Source: Prevotellaceae bacterium UBA6417 (GTDB lineage: Bacteria; Bacteroidota; Bacteroidia; Bacteroidales; Bacteroidaceae). From it: a DNA stretch of 16,177 nucleotides. This document shows, one piece after another, positions 1-5,938 of this stretch (position 1 is the stretch's first letter; each line of letters starts with the position of its first letter). Location of the stretch: positions 1 to 16,177 of the forward strand of contig DJPH01000055.1 in NCBI GenBank assembly GCA_002439755.1. The letters run 5' to 3'. The notes under the pieces are model-generated. The model was not told the DNA's origin and did no database searches. It was given only the letters and a program-made list of their open reading frames with translations. The position numbers and the translations under genes were made by a program.

Positions 1-60
1 TATCCTTGGCATCAGAATGCCGAAAAGGGCTAAGCCTAATGTAAAAATCAAATTCCTCAT
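1..60 (-). CDS. 5' end of an unidentified gene with a signal-peptide-like N-terminus (partial)
   Basis: An ATG at 58-60 on the minus strand opens a frame with no stop to the window edge. The 20 visible residues are MRN followed by a hydrophobic run (LIFTLGLALFGILM) and PR, which looks like a signal peptide or a first membrane segment. A Bacteroidetes-type -7 box (TATCTTTG, 128-135) lies about 70 bases upstream, so the gene probably has its own promoter although it follows the ABC-ATPase gene in the same direction. The gap to that gene is 185 bases. A ZnuB-type permease is possible in principle, but nothing in the 20 residues supports it. Product unknown. Confidence 0.5.
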   Translation of the reverse strand, partial: MRNLIFTLGLALFGILMPRI

Positions 61-127
61 ATGTTTGGATTTAAAAAGAAATATCGCCTTTGTACGATTC
101 ATGCATGTTGCATCGATTTGCGTGTTG

Positions 128-135
128 CAAAGATA
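128..135 (-). promoter_or_regulatory. Candidate -7 promoter box for the leftmost partial gene
   Basis: The minus strand reads TATCTTTG, an exact match to the Bacteroidetes -7 consensus TAnnTTTG. It lies 67 bases from the ATG at 60. No good -33 TTTG is seen at the usual 19-21 base spacing. The nearest candidate TTTG (161-164 on the complement) is 25 bases away. Inferred from motif and position only. Confidence 0.4.
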
Positions 136-245
136 GAAAAGCCGGTACAAAGGTGTGTAACAAACAGGAAAAGATAAGATTACATTTTTGTTTCCGTTAA
201 TGGAATTTCCTGCTTCATAGGGCTGAAGCGGTTGTGCTGCCGGTT

Positions 246-1010
246 TCAGTCGGTGTGGTTTTCAAGGATGCGGTGGGGAATTTGTCCGTGTGCCACCAGT
301 TGGAAGGGGCAGCCGAATGAGTCTTCGATGAGTTTTTCGTCTACTTCGCTGACAGGATGATAATGCACATTGTGGTTGACGCATACTATATTGCGCACGT
401 TGCGAAGCACGGTACCTATGTCGTGGCTGACCAGGAGTATGGCGCAATGTGTGTTGACCTGTTTCAGGAGTTCGTACAGCTTGTCCTGGTTTTTTTTGTC
501 TATGTAGGTGTTGGGTTCGTCGAGGATGAGTATTTCAGGGTCGCACACCAGTGCCCGTCCTATGAGTGCCCGTTGCCGCTGTCCTCCGCTTATTTCTCCG
601 ATGGCATTGTGGGCGCAGTTGTCAAGGTCGAGCAGACGGATGATGTCATCGGCCTTTTGCCGGTCGGCAGAGCCAAAGCGGTGCCATACAAAGTGTTTGC
701 CATGCAGTCCCGAGAGCACCACATCGCGCACCGAAATGGGAAATTTCCTGTCGAACGTTGTGTATTGGGGCAGATATCCGATGTGCAGCGACGGTATGGC
801 CTGCCCTTCGCGAAAGAACCTGATTTGTCCTTTCATGGGGTGAAGCAGTCCGAGGATGGTTTTGACGAGTGTGGTTTTTCCTCCGCCGTTGGGTCCTATG
901 ATGCCCATGAAGTCGTGCCGTAGGATGGGGAAGGATGCTTCGTGTATGACTTCGTGTGTGTCGTAGCCTGCCGAAACATTTTCGAGTTTTACTATCACAT
1001 TGTTGTCCAT
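246..1010 (-). CDS. Zinc/manganese-type metal ABC transporter, ATP-binding protein (ZnuC-like)
   Basis: This 254-residue cytoplasmic ATPase should power import of a divalent metal, most likely zinc or manganese, for the substrate-binding lipoprotein encoded just upstream. All ABC-ATPase motifs are visible: Walker A GPNGGGKTT (39-47), Q-loop Gln82 in YLPQY, signature SGGQ (141-144), Walker B LILDEP (161-166) and switch His196. After Walker B it reads EPNTYID, a D-loop variant. Length fits the ZnuC/MntB family. The ATG at 1008-1010 lies 13 bases after the stop of the binding-protein gene, so the two are surely cotranscribed. The metal is inferred from the partner protein, not from this sequence. 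No permease gene adjoins it. The assignment to a metal-type ABC ATPase is firm and the exact metal is open. Confidence 0.88.
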   Translation of the reverse strand: MDNNVIVKLENVSAGYDTHEVIHEASFPILRHDFMGIIGPNGGGKTTLVKTILGLLHPMKGQIRFFREGQAIPSLHIGYLPQYTTFDRKFPISVRDVVLSGLHGKHFVWHRFGSADRQKADDIIRLLDLDNCAHNAIGEISGGQRQRALIGRALVCDPEILILDEPNTYIDKKNQDKLYELLKQVNTHCAILLVSHDIGTVLRNVRNIVCVNHNVHYHPVSEVDEKLIEDSFGCPFQLVAHGQIPHRILENHTD

Positions 1011-1023
1011 GCTGCGGGTGTTG

Positions 1024-1896
1024 TTATTGTGTGTTTGTGCTGCCTCTCAGTGCTTTGGCGGTGTTGATCATCTCTGTGTCCCAGTGATAGCTCAGGGGGT
1101 TGATGCCAGCCACCCGTGCACCTATTTCGCGTGCCAGCACGGTTGCGCTTTCACGGCTGAACTCAGGTTGCACGAGTATTACCTTGACGCCTTCCTGTCT
1201 GCACCTGACTATGAATTCGGCCAGTTGGGCCGGTGTGGGTTCCTTGCCGTCTTTTTCGATGCTGAGTTGCCGCAGTCCGTAGTCGTCTGCAAAATAGGTG
1301 AGGCTGGGATGTGCCGTAACGAAGGTTCTGTTGGGTAGGTTTTTCAGGGTGTTTCGTATAGACATGTCAACTTTGTGTATGTGCACAAGGAGCCTGCCGA
1401 GGTTTTGCCTGTAGACTTTGGCTCCCGCAGAGTCGATGCTGCAAAGAGCCTTACAGATGTTGCGGCTGATTACTTCCGCGTTGCTCGGAGATGTCCAGGT
1501 GTGGGGGTCGAACTTTGCCTGTCTCACTACGGATGTAGTTTGCCGGAGGCTGTCCGAGGTGTCAAACACGCGTAGTTCAGGGTCGTTCAAGCTGATTTTC
1601 TCGAGCCATGTGGTTTCAAAGCCCAGTTGTCCCACTTTCAGGTAGGCGGCGGCTTCGGATACGGCGAGCAGCTGTTCGGGGGTGGGTTCATAGGTTTCGG
1701 GGCTGTATCCTTCGGGCACTACCGATACGACCTTGAAGCGTTTGCCGGCTATCTGTTCGGTAAAGTAGCGCAGGGGTTCTATGCTGACAACTACGGTCTT
1801 CTTGTTGTCTTGTTTTGCCTGGCGGCACGATGACAGGCCCGCTGCAATGATGGCAGTCAGGACCATAAGGCTTCCAAAAAATCGTGTGGGTGACAT
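1024..1896 (-). CDS. Metal ABC transporter substrate-binding lipoprotein (ZnuA-like, cluster A-I)
   Basis: This 290-residue envelope lipoprotein probably captures zinc or manganese for the ABC importer. The start at 1894-1896 (MSPTRFFG) is chosen because it gives a clean lipoprotein signal, a hydrophobic run ending in a LSSC lipobox with Cys24, and begins 11 bases after the preceding stop. The frame stays open further upstream but would overlap that gene. Family marks are SIEPLRYF (38-45), YEPTP (69-73), DPHTW with His132, AHPSLTYFADDYG with His196, QPEFS (243-247), and NPLSYHWD near 266-273. Where the classical family has the first metal-binding His before YEPTP, this protein reads SPETYEPTP with Glu67. 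From memory this occurs in other Bacteroidetes members, so it may be a lineage variant. Zinc versus manganese cannot be settled by sequence alone. Confidence 0.87.
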   Translation of the reverse strand: MSPTRFFGSLMVLTAIIAAGLSSCRQAKQDNKKTVVVSIEPLRYFTEQIAGKRFKVVSVVPEGYSPETYEPTPEQLLAVSEAAAYLKVGQLGFETTWLEKISLNDPELRVFDTSDSLRQTTSVVRQAKFDPHTWTSPSNAEVISRNICKALCSIDSAGAKVYRQNLGRLLVHIHKVDMSIRNTLKNLPNRTFVTAHPSLTYFADDYGLRQLSIEKDGKEPTPAQLAEFIVRCRQEGVKVILVQPEFSRESATVLAREIGARVAGINPLSYHWDTEMINTAKALRGSTNTQ

Positions 1897-1907
1897 AAGC
1901 TTTTCTT

Positions 1908-2360
1908 TTATAATATTCCTTCCAGCAATAAGGCCAGCACTACATAGCGTGCCACCTTTCCTATGAATATGGTGATTGTCGATTTCCATATGTTGACCCT
2001 TAACAGGCCCATTGCCACCGTTACAACGCTGCCCAGAACCGGCAGCCATGAGAGCAGCCCCATCCAGGCTCCGTAGCGGTGAACAAAGTTTTCGCTCCTT
2101 TTCAGGTGGTCGGGCTTTACGCGCAACCACTTGTATATCCAGTCTTCTTTTCCCAGATGTCCGATGCCGTAGTTGAACATTCCGCCCAGCGTATTGCCCA
2201 GTGAGGCACATGCAAACAGCGGCCATATGCCCAGTCCTGCCAGGCGCAGTCCTGCCATTACTGCCTCGGAGCTGAACGGAAAGACGCTCCCTGCCAGAAA
2301 CGATGCGACAAACATGCCTCCGTAGCCGTATTTCAGAAGGATAGCAACGAGTTGTTCCAT
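1908..2360 (-). CDS. YqaA/DedA-like (VTT-type) integral membrane protein
   Basis: This 150-residue inner-membrane protein resembles the YqaA family, small relatives of DedA proteins. DedA proteins are linked to membrane lipid scrambling and envelope homeostasis; the exact role of YqaA is not known. Visible features are an N-terminal hydrophobic segment, the motif SVFPFSSEAVMAGL (25-38), GNTLGG (55-60), a basic loop, then FVHRYGAWMGLLSWLPVLGS (92-111), which matches the re-entrant VTT region, and a final hydrophobic segment (124-150). The ATG at 2358-2360 lies inside the end of the upstream membrane-protein gene, a 28-base overlap that indicates translational coupling. The metal-binding lipoprotein gene follows 11 bases downstream. 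Family assignment is good and function is uncertain. Confidence 0.82.
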   Translation of the reverse strand: MEQLVAILLKYGYGGMFVASFLAGSVFPFSSEAVMAGLRLAGLGIWPLFACASLGNTLGGMFNYGIGHLGKEDWIYKWLRVKPDHLKRSENFVHRYGAWMGLLSWLPVLGSVVTVAMGLLRVNIWKSTITIFIGKVARYVVLALLLEGIL

Positions 2361-3280
2361 AGGGCGTTAAAAGTGATGACGGCCAAGACCATGATGAATA
2401 TCAGCGTGAAGCCTGCCGCAGACATGCGTCCTTTGGCAAAGGCCAGATAGTGACCGATGAGCGGACTGCTTTCGAGCACCATGAAGGGAAGCAGACTGTT
2501 GAACAGCCGGGGCTGCAGTGCAAGCGCCGCATAGAGCAGGGTGCACTGCACGATGATGACATAGAAGCACATGCGCACGCGTATCTTGTCGTTGAAGCTT
2601 GTGAAGAAGAAATGCAGCCCGGTCCACACGAAGAGCACGGTCATCAGGCCTGCACTTATCCATTGTATCAGGCTCCATTGCGGCAGCGAAAGAGCCTCGA
2701 AGCCGGTCAGGGCATCTGTATAGGCATAGAGTAGTTCGCCGTGTCCCGACAGAAAGGCTGCTCCGGCATAGAACTCCAGGGGTATCATCAAGCCGAACAG
2801 GCCGGCCAGCAGTGTGCGCAGCGTCATGGCACGCAGCTGGATGAGCAGGGCAGCATAGTAGGCTACGCCCAGATAGATGAGCGGGGGAAAAAACAGGCTT
2901 CCTGCCGACAGCAGGGTGAAGGCTATGACAACGCGGCGTTCGGCATGGTAGTCTTGATAGGACTTAAACAGGAAATACTGTGACAGGGCATAACATGCCG
3001 CTCCTATCATTGGGGCATTCAGTCGGTGGGTCTCCCAGGACATGCCGCACAGCACGATAAAGACCGAAGGCACCATCCAGGTGCGCACGCGCATCAAGGC
3101 ATTGCCGTTGACCATGCAGCGCAGCGAGGCCATGGCTGTTATAGCAGCTCCGAAGCCTGCCCAATTGGACGGCTCGCTGAAGCCTGTCAAGCACCAGCAC
3201 AAGGCCGATATGGCTATGGCCGCCACAAGGGTGGAGGTACTCCCGACGATGCGGTCCCTGATGTTTCGCCCTGAACTCAT
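2333..3280 (-). CDS. Multi-pass membrane protein of unknown function (possibly DUF6427-like)
   Basis: This 315-residue protein consists mostly of hydrophobic segments, with roughly nine or ten likely membrane spans (for example near 14-33, 69-82, 118-149, 155-177, 205-227, 236-256 and 290-306). I recognise no catalytic motif. The run SLFFPPLIYLG (128-138), then LRAMTLRTLLAGLFGL (149-164) and FNDKIRVR (229-236), recalls Bacteroidetes proteins annotated DUF6427, but this is a tentative resemblance. The ATG at 3278-3280 is preferred. The frame can be extended to a TTG at 3302-3304, but an AT-rich leader and a -7 box at 3316-3323 favour the ATG. It is the first gene of the operon and overlaps the YqaA-like gene. 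The context suggests an envelope role and says nothing specific about metal transport. Confidence 0.72.
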   Translation of the reverse strand: MSSGRNIRDRIVGSTSTLVAAIAISALCWCLTGFSEPSNWAGFGAAITAMASLRCMVNGNALMRVRTWMVPSVFIVLCGMSWETHRLNAPMIGAACYALSQYFLFKSYQDYHAERRVVIAFTLLSAGSLFFPPLIYLGVAYYAALLIQLRAMTLRTLLAGLFGLMIPLEFYAGAAFLSGHGELLYAYTDALTGFEALSLPQWSLIQWISAGLMTVLFVWTGLHFFFTSFNDKIRVRMCFYVIIVQCTLLYAALALQPRLFNSLLPFMVLESSPLIGHYLAFAKGRMSAAGFTLIFIMVLAVITFNALWNNSLLSF

Positions 3281-3315
3281 AGATAAATAAAACGGATGCC
3301 GCAATCACGGCTTCG

Positions 3316-3323
3316 CAAAATTA
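3316..3323 (-). promoter_or_regulatory. Candidate promoter of the membrane-protein/metal-transporter operon
   Basis: The minus strand reads TAATTTTG, an exact TAnnTTTG -7 box. A TGTG (3344-3347 on the complement) lies 20 bases upstream and could be a weak -33 element (consensus TTTG). The implied transcript start is about 30 bases before the ATG at 3280. The 23-bp palindromic array begins about 100 bases further upstream. Inferred from motif and spacing. Confidence 0.5.
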
Positions 3324-3422
3324 CAAAATATATTCTGTTCGGCCACACTCTTTTGCCTCCACTCTTGCGCTTCGGATAAAGATGTAACAGGTTTCTCTTG
3401 CAGCGACATTGCAAGGCAGAGA

Positions 3423-3606
3423 GTGTTTTATGTACATGAAACAACGTGTTCTATGTAGGTGAAACAATGTGTGACATGTACATGAAACAACGTGTTCTAT
3501 GTAGGTGAAACAACCTGTTTCATGTAGGTGAAACAATGTGTGACATGTACAGGAAACAACGTGTGTCATGTAGGGGAAACAATGTGTTTCATGTACATGA
3601 AACACT
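3423..3606. repeat. Tandem array of eight 23-bp palindromic units
   Basis: Eight units of exactly 23 bp follow one another without gaps, starting at 3423, 3446, 3469, 3492, 3515, 3538, 3561 and 3584. The idealised core is the perfect palindrome TGTTTCATGTACATGAAACA. Unit 8 is a complete 22-bp palindrome (3584-3605). In all units positions 2-4 (TGT), 8-12 (ATGTA) and 16-21 (GAAACA) are invariant, while positions 5-7 and 13-15 vary. Because 23 is not a multiple of three and the units are palindromic, weak open frames appear on both strands; these are artefacts of repetition. There are no unique spacers, so it is not a CRISPR array. It lies between the tRNA terminator and the promoter of the metal-transporter operon. 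Role unknown: a binding-site array, a chain of RNA hairpins, or a simple minisatellite. Confidence 0.93.
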
Positions 3607-4030
3607 CAACGATGCCTATAGATGGCATTTTTGAAGTGTATATATCGAAGTTGTGCATGACTGTCCTTGCTCTCGCAATCAGGCATTTTCAATATCATCG
3701 AGAGCTATCCGGACAACATGATCCCTGCCAATGCCGTTTTGCTTTCCGTTGATGAGCTGTTGCAGGTAGCACTCTCTATCTTCTACGTGCTTTGTCTTCT
3801 CGCTTACGAAGTATTTTTGGCAATATTGCCACTTTTTCTTCGCAAACGTAGAGATAAAAATCAATATGTGCCTATAATACAAAGGGAAAACCATATACAC
3901 GTTGCTTTCGATTTCGGTTTTCACTTTTAATGCCGGCTTGATGGTCGGGCCAACGTCAAGGAAACTCCGATATGTGGTATTTGGAAAGATTGGCTATCGT
4001 CCGCTTGACCTGTGGATTCGGTCAAAACAA
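3607..4030. other. Intergenic stretch without a confident gene
   Basis: About 420 bases between the palindromic array and the tRNA terminator hold nothing I recognise. An open frame on the minus strand runs from about 3993 to a stop at 3679 with only a GTG (3922-3924) or a later ATG as start. Its reading includes VGPTIKPALKVKTEIESN and a Tyr/Phe-rich segment, then a basic Lys-rich part. A competing plus-strand frame (3667-3930) covers the same bases. Neither has a clear start, a promoter or a recognisable domain. A 12-bp palindrome GGCAATATTGCC sits at 3819-3830. The stretch could be a decayed gene, a small unrecognised gene or plain spacer. Confidence 0.4.
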
Positions 4031-4061
4031 AGGCCGGCAACTTGCTGTAAGTTGCCGGCCT
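4031..4061 (-). terminator. Strong intrinsic terminator downstream of tRNA-Met
   Basis: A perfect 11-bp inverted repeat (AGGCCGGCAAC at 4031-4041 and GTTGCCGGCCT at 4051-4061) encloses a 9-base loop. Read on the minus strand it is followed by the T-rich run TTTGTTTTG. It begins 6 bases after the mature 3' end of the tRNA, so it should end the tRNA transcript and insulate the repeat array and metal operon from read-through. Confidence 0.85.
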
Positions 4062-4067
4062 CCCTTG

Positions 4068-4141
4068 TGGGCCATCTAGGGCTTGAACCTAGGACCTCCA
4101 GATTATGAGTCTGTTGCTCTAACCAACTGAGCTAAAAGCCC
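4068..4141 (-). tRNA. tRNA-Met (anticodon CAT), elongator-type
   Basis: The 74-base cloverleaf reads on the minus strand: acceptor GGGCTTT pairing with ATGGCCC, D-arm GCTC...GAGC with AGTTGGTTA loop, anticodon loop CTCATAA, T-arm CTAGG-TTCAAGC-CCTAG and discriminator A. The anticodon is CAT. The A1-type start of initiator tRNA-Met is absent (G1 pairs with C72), so it is an elongator tRNA, or less likely the tRNA-Ile whose CAT is modified to lysidine. The CCA end is not encoded; the genome reads CAA. There is a U6-U67 mismatch in the acceptor stem and an A27-G43 mismatch at the top of the anticodon stem. A -7 box lies about 30 bases upstream and a strong terminator follows directly. Confidence 0.93.
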
Positions 4142-4171
4142 GATGCTTATCTTTTGTGAAGATTGCGTGTG

Positions 4172-4179
4172 CAAAAGTA
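4172..4179 (-). promoter_or_regulatory. Promoter of the tRNA-Met gene
   Basis: The minus strand reads TACTTTTG, an exact -7 box, with a TTG exactly 20 bases upstream as a -33 element. This is the best spaced promoter in the window. The implied transcript start is about 25 bases before the mature tRNA 5' end. It lies within the 86 bases that separate the tRNA from the stop of the GH28-like gene. Confidence 0.6.
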
Positions 4180-4227
4180 GTGAATTGTTTTGATTGGAGC
4201 AAGCTTTCAGCCTACTTTTTCGCTGTT

Positions 4228-5784
4228 TCACTTGAAGGTGATGTTTCTCACCGTGCTCATGTCGCATTCCGAGAAGTAGGGACTGTCGGTGCTTTCCAGC
4301 TTCTTGCCCTCGATGGTCACGTTGTCGAAAGTCACACCGTCGACGATTTTGCCCGGTGTTCCATTGCCGCCTTTCCATCCGTAGAGGTGTATTTTGTTGG
4401 CAATGTGGCTTCCGCTGTTGTTGAACGAACGTATGTTCTTGTAGGTGATGTTGCTGATGCCACCCGGCGTTGTCTGGTCACCGGGGAGCGCACCAAACCA
4501 GAAATTGGGCTGGAATCCTGCGGCAATGAGCCTCTCGCAATGGTATACATCGATGTTTTCGTAGCTGATGTTGCGGAAATAAGTGCCGTGAATGCAGCAG
4601 ATGGTCATTGCAGCCCGTTCGTCAAGTGTCTCATGATAGTCGGGGTCATCATACGAGAAGAGGATGCTGCTGTTCATGAAGCGTATGTTCTCATACAGGG
4701 AGCAATGGTTCTCGGCCCCTATACCCATGGCACAGTTGCAGTCGTTCCACAGCTGCATGCCGCAGAAGGTAAGGTTGCGGCTGGGGTCACTCTCGGCCGG
4801 TTTCTTGCCGCCCAGTCCCTTGATGGCTATGGCATCGTCGTTGGAGCGTATAAAGGTATTGAGGAAAGCACACTGTTGGCAGTTGATGACATCCAGCCCG
4901 TCTGTGCTGGCATAGCGCGTGCCTATGATTTTCACATGCTTGAACTCTACATTGCGGCAGTGCGAGAGGGCAACCTGCCATCCCTGGGAGCGGTGGCAGT
5001 GAAACAGGACTCCTTCTACATTGACCCCGTTGCAATAGCTGGCAGCCAAGATGACACGCTTGTTGCGATCATCGTTGTAGACCATGCCGCGTCCGGAGAT
5101 CTTGGGCCATTTTGTGGTTTCGCTCAGGTTTAGACTTCCATAGACCACGGCTCCCGGTGCGATATATACGTGCCATCCGTCTTCGATGTTCAGCACATCT
5201 GTCTGCAGCAGCTTCTTCAAATCATGGTAGCCCGGCCCGAAGTAGTGCAGCTTACGGTCGTCGTAGCGGTGGTAGCCCTTGCCGGCAACATCAGGGGCCT
5301 TGTGGTCGATGCTGTTGCAAAACAAGTGGAGGACATGCTTCTTGGGCTCGCCGTTGACTATGACAGTAAGGTTCTGGTCAGCCTTATCCATCTTGATTTC
5401 AATGCTGTTGCGACCCGTCTTCCTGACGCTGAGCAGGCTGAGTTTTTTGCCGGGAAGCACTTCAAACTCCTTGATGGGACGGTAATAACTGATGTTGATG
5501 GTGATTTCGTGACCATTTTCAAACTCAAAACTCCCGAAGTGCACAAGTCCGCCCCAGAAGTTACGGTCGTTGTAAAGACCCACATAGGCACCGTTGACCC
5601 TTACATTATACAGAGGCACACCCTCCAGAGGAAAGTCTTTGACAACAGCGTGTGTATGCAACGATCCGTGCTTGTCGGAGTAGTCTTCTCCATAGCCCTT
5701 TTTCACCGAATATCCCATAGCTTTGGCAAAAGTGAGCATCATCGTCATGGCAAAAGCCAAAAGGCAAAGTCTTTTTAATCGCAT
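4228..5784 (-). CDS. Secreted right-handed beta-helix glycosidase, GH28 (polygalacturonase)-like
   Basis: This 518-residue protein is predicted to be exported and to cut a polysaccharide, probably an acidic or plant-type glycan. A signal peptide (1-22, KR-rich start, hydrophobic core, ending AKA) is followed by a beta-rich N-terminal domain (about 45-150), then LHYFGPGYHD (179-188) and YIAPGAVVYGS (207-217), which commonly mark entry into the beta-helix. Catalytic-type acids are visible in STDGLD (293-298) and SNDDAIAIK (314-322, Asp316 and Asp317), matching the NTD and DD motifs of GH28. The expected GHG motif is not there: the equivalent place reads CAMGIGAENH (351-360). I also see no RIK motif, so classical polygalacturonase activity is doubtful; GH49-type or other beta-helix hydrolases share this layout. 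The gene stands alone with its own promoter, divergent from leuS. Substrate unknown. Confidence 0.8.
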   Translation of the reverse strand: MRLKRLCLLAFAMTMMLTFAKAMGYSVKKGYGEDYSDKHGSLHTHAVVKDFPLEGVPLYNVRVNGAYVGLYNDRNFWGGLVHFGSFEFENGHEITINISYYRPIKEFEVLPGKKLSLLSVRKTGRNSIEIKMDKADQNLTVIVNGEPKKHVLHLFCNSIDHKAPDVAGKGYHRYDDRKLHYFGPGYHDLKKLLQTDVLNIEDGWHVYIAPGAVVYGSLNLSETTKWPKISGRGMVYNDDRNKRVILAASYCNGVNVEGVLFHCHRSQGWQVALSHCRNVEFKHVKIIGTRYASTDGLDVINCQQCAFLNTFIRSNDDAIAIKGLGGKKPAESDPSRNLTFCGMQLWNDCNCAMGIGAENHCSLYENIRFMNSSILFSYDDPDYHETLDERAAMTICCIHGTYFRNISYENIDVYHCERLIAAGFQPNFWFGALPGDQTTPGGISNITYKNIRSFNNSGSHIANKIHLYGWKGGNGTPGKIVDGVTFDNVTIEGKKLESTDSPYFSECDMSTVRNITFK

Positions 5785-5806
5785 AAGTTACGTGTAATTT
5801 TGGGTG

Positions 5807-5814
5807 CAAAAGTA
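5807..5814 (-). promoter_or_regulatory. Promoter of the GH28-like gene
   Basis: The minus strand reads TACTTTTG, an exact -7 box, 22 bases before the ATG at 5784, giving a very short leader. A TTTG lies 24 bases upstream (complement of 5839-5842), a little further than the usual -33 spacing. Inferred from motif and position. Confidence 0.5.
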
Positions 5815-5889
5815 GCCAAAAAGCATGAAAGAGGCCGACAAATCGGTTCTGTTTTCTTCGTTTGCAGCGGCATTCAGAAAAATATATCG

Positions 5890-5897
5890 TATATTTG
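5890..5897 (+). promoter_or_regulatory. Promoter of the leuS cluster
   Basis: TATATTTG matches the -7 consensus exactly and ends 41 bases before the leuS ATG. A TTTG at 5861-5864 lies 25 bases upstream. The short predicted leader leaves no room for a T-box or other long amino-acid sensor. The only other TAnnTTTG box near here faces the GH28-like gene, so the 154-base gap is a divergent promoter region. Confidence 0.55.
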
Positions 5898-5938
5898 CAC
5901 GATTATAATATAGGAATCGAAAGAAAGAATAGCATACG

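Noticed and set aside
212..229. Terminator after the ABC-ATPase gene
   Set aside because: GCTTCA and TGAAGC form only a 6-bp stem with a 6-base loop, and no T-run follows on the minus strand.
1897..2226. A 110-residue N-terminal extension of the metal-binding lipoprotein
   Set aside because: It would overlap the YqaA-like gene in another frame and hide the lipoprotein signal that begins at 1896.
3397..3415. Hairpin CTTGCA...TGCAAG next to the array
   Set aside because: A 6-bp stem with a 7-base loop and no T-run on either strand; probably chance.
3321..3605. A small Cys/His-rich protein encoded by the repeat array on the minus strand
   Set aside because: The reading (repeated FHVHET, CFTYIEH) is simply the translation of the palindromic repeat, with no promoter or clear start. 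A 23-bp unit brings the frame back every three units by arithmetic.
3423..3606. CRISPR array
   Set aside because: Units of 23 bp are directly adjacent with no unique spacers, and no cas genes are in the window.
3819..3830. Palindrome GGCAATATTGCC as a terminator or operator
   Set aside because: Only four base pairs can form with a 4-base loop, and a single 12-bp palindrome in a noncoding stretch is weak evidence for an operator.
4156..5133. Long plus-strand frame opposite the GH28-like gene
   Set aside because: It is the antisense shadow of a gene with a signal peptide, promoter and catalytic motifs; the frame itself shows no domain.
5785..5938. T-box or other amino-acid-responsive leader before leuS
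   Set aside because: The -7 box leaves a leader of only about 35 bases, too short for such an element, and no matching motif is seen.
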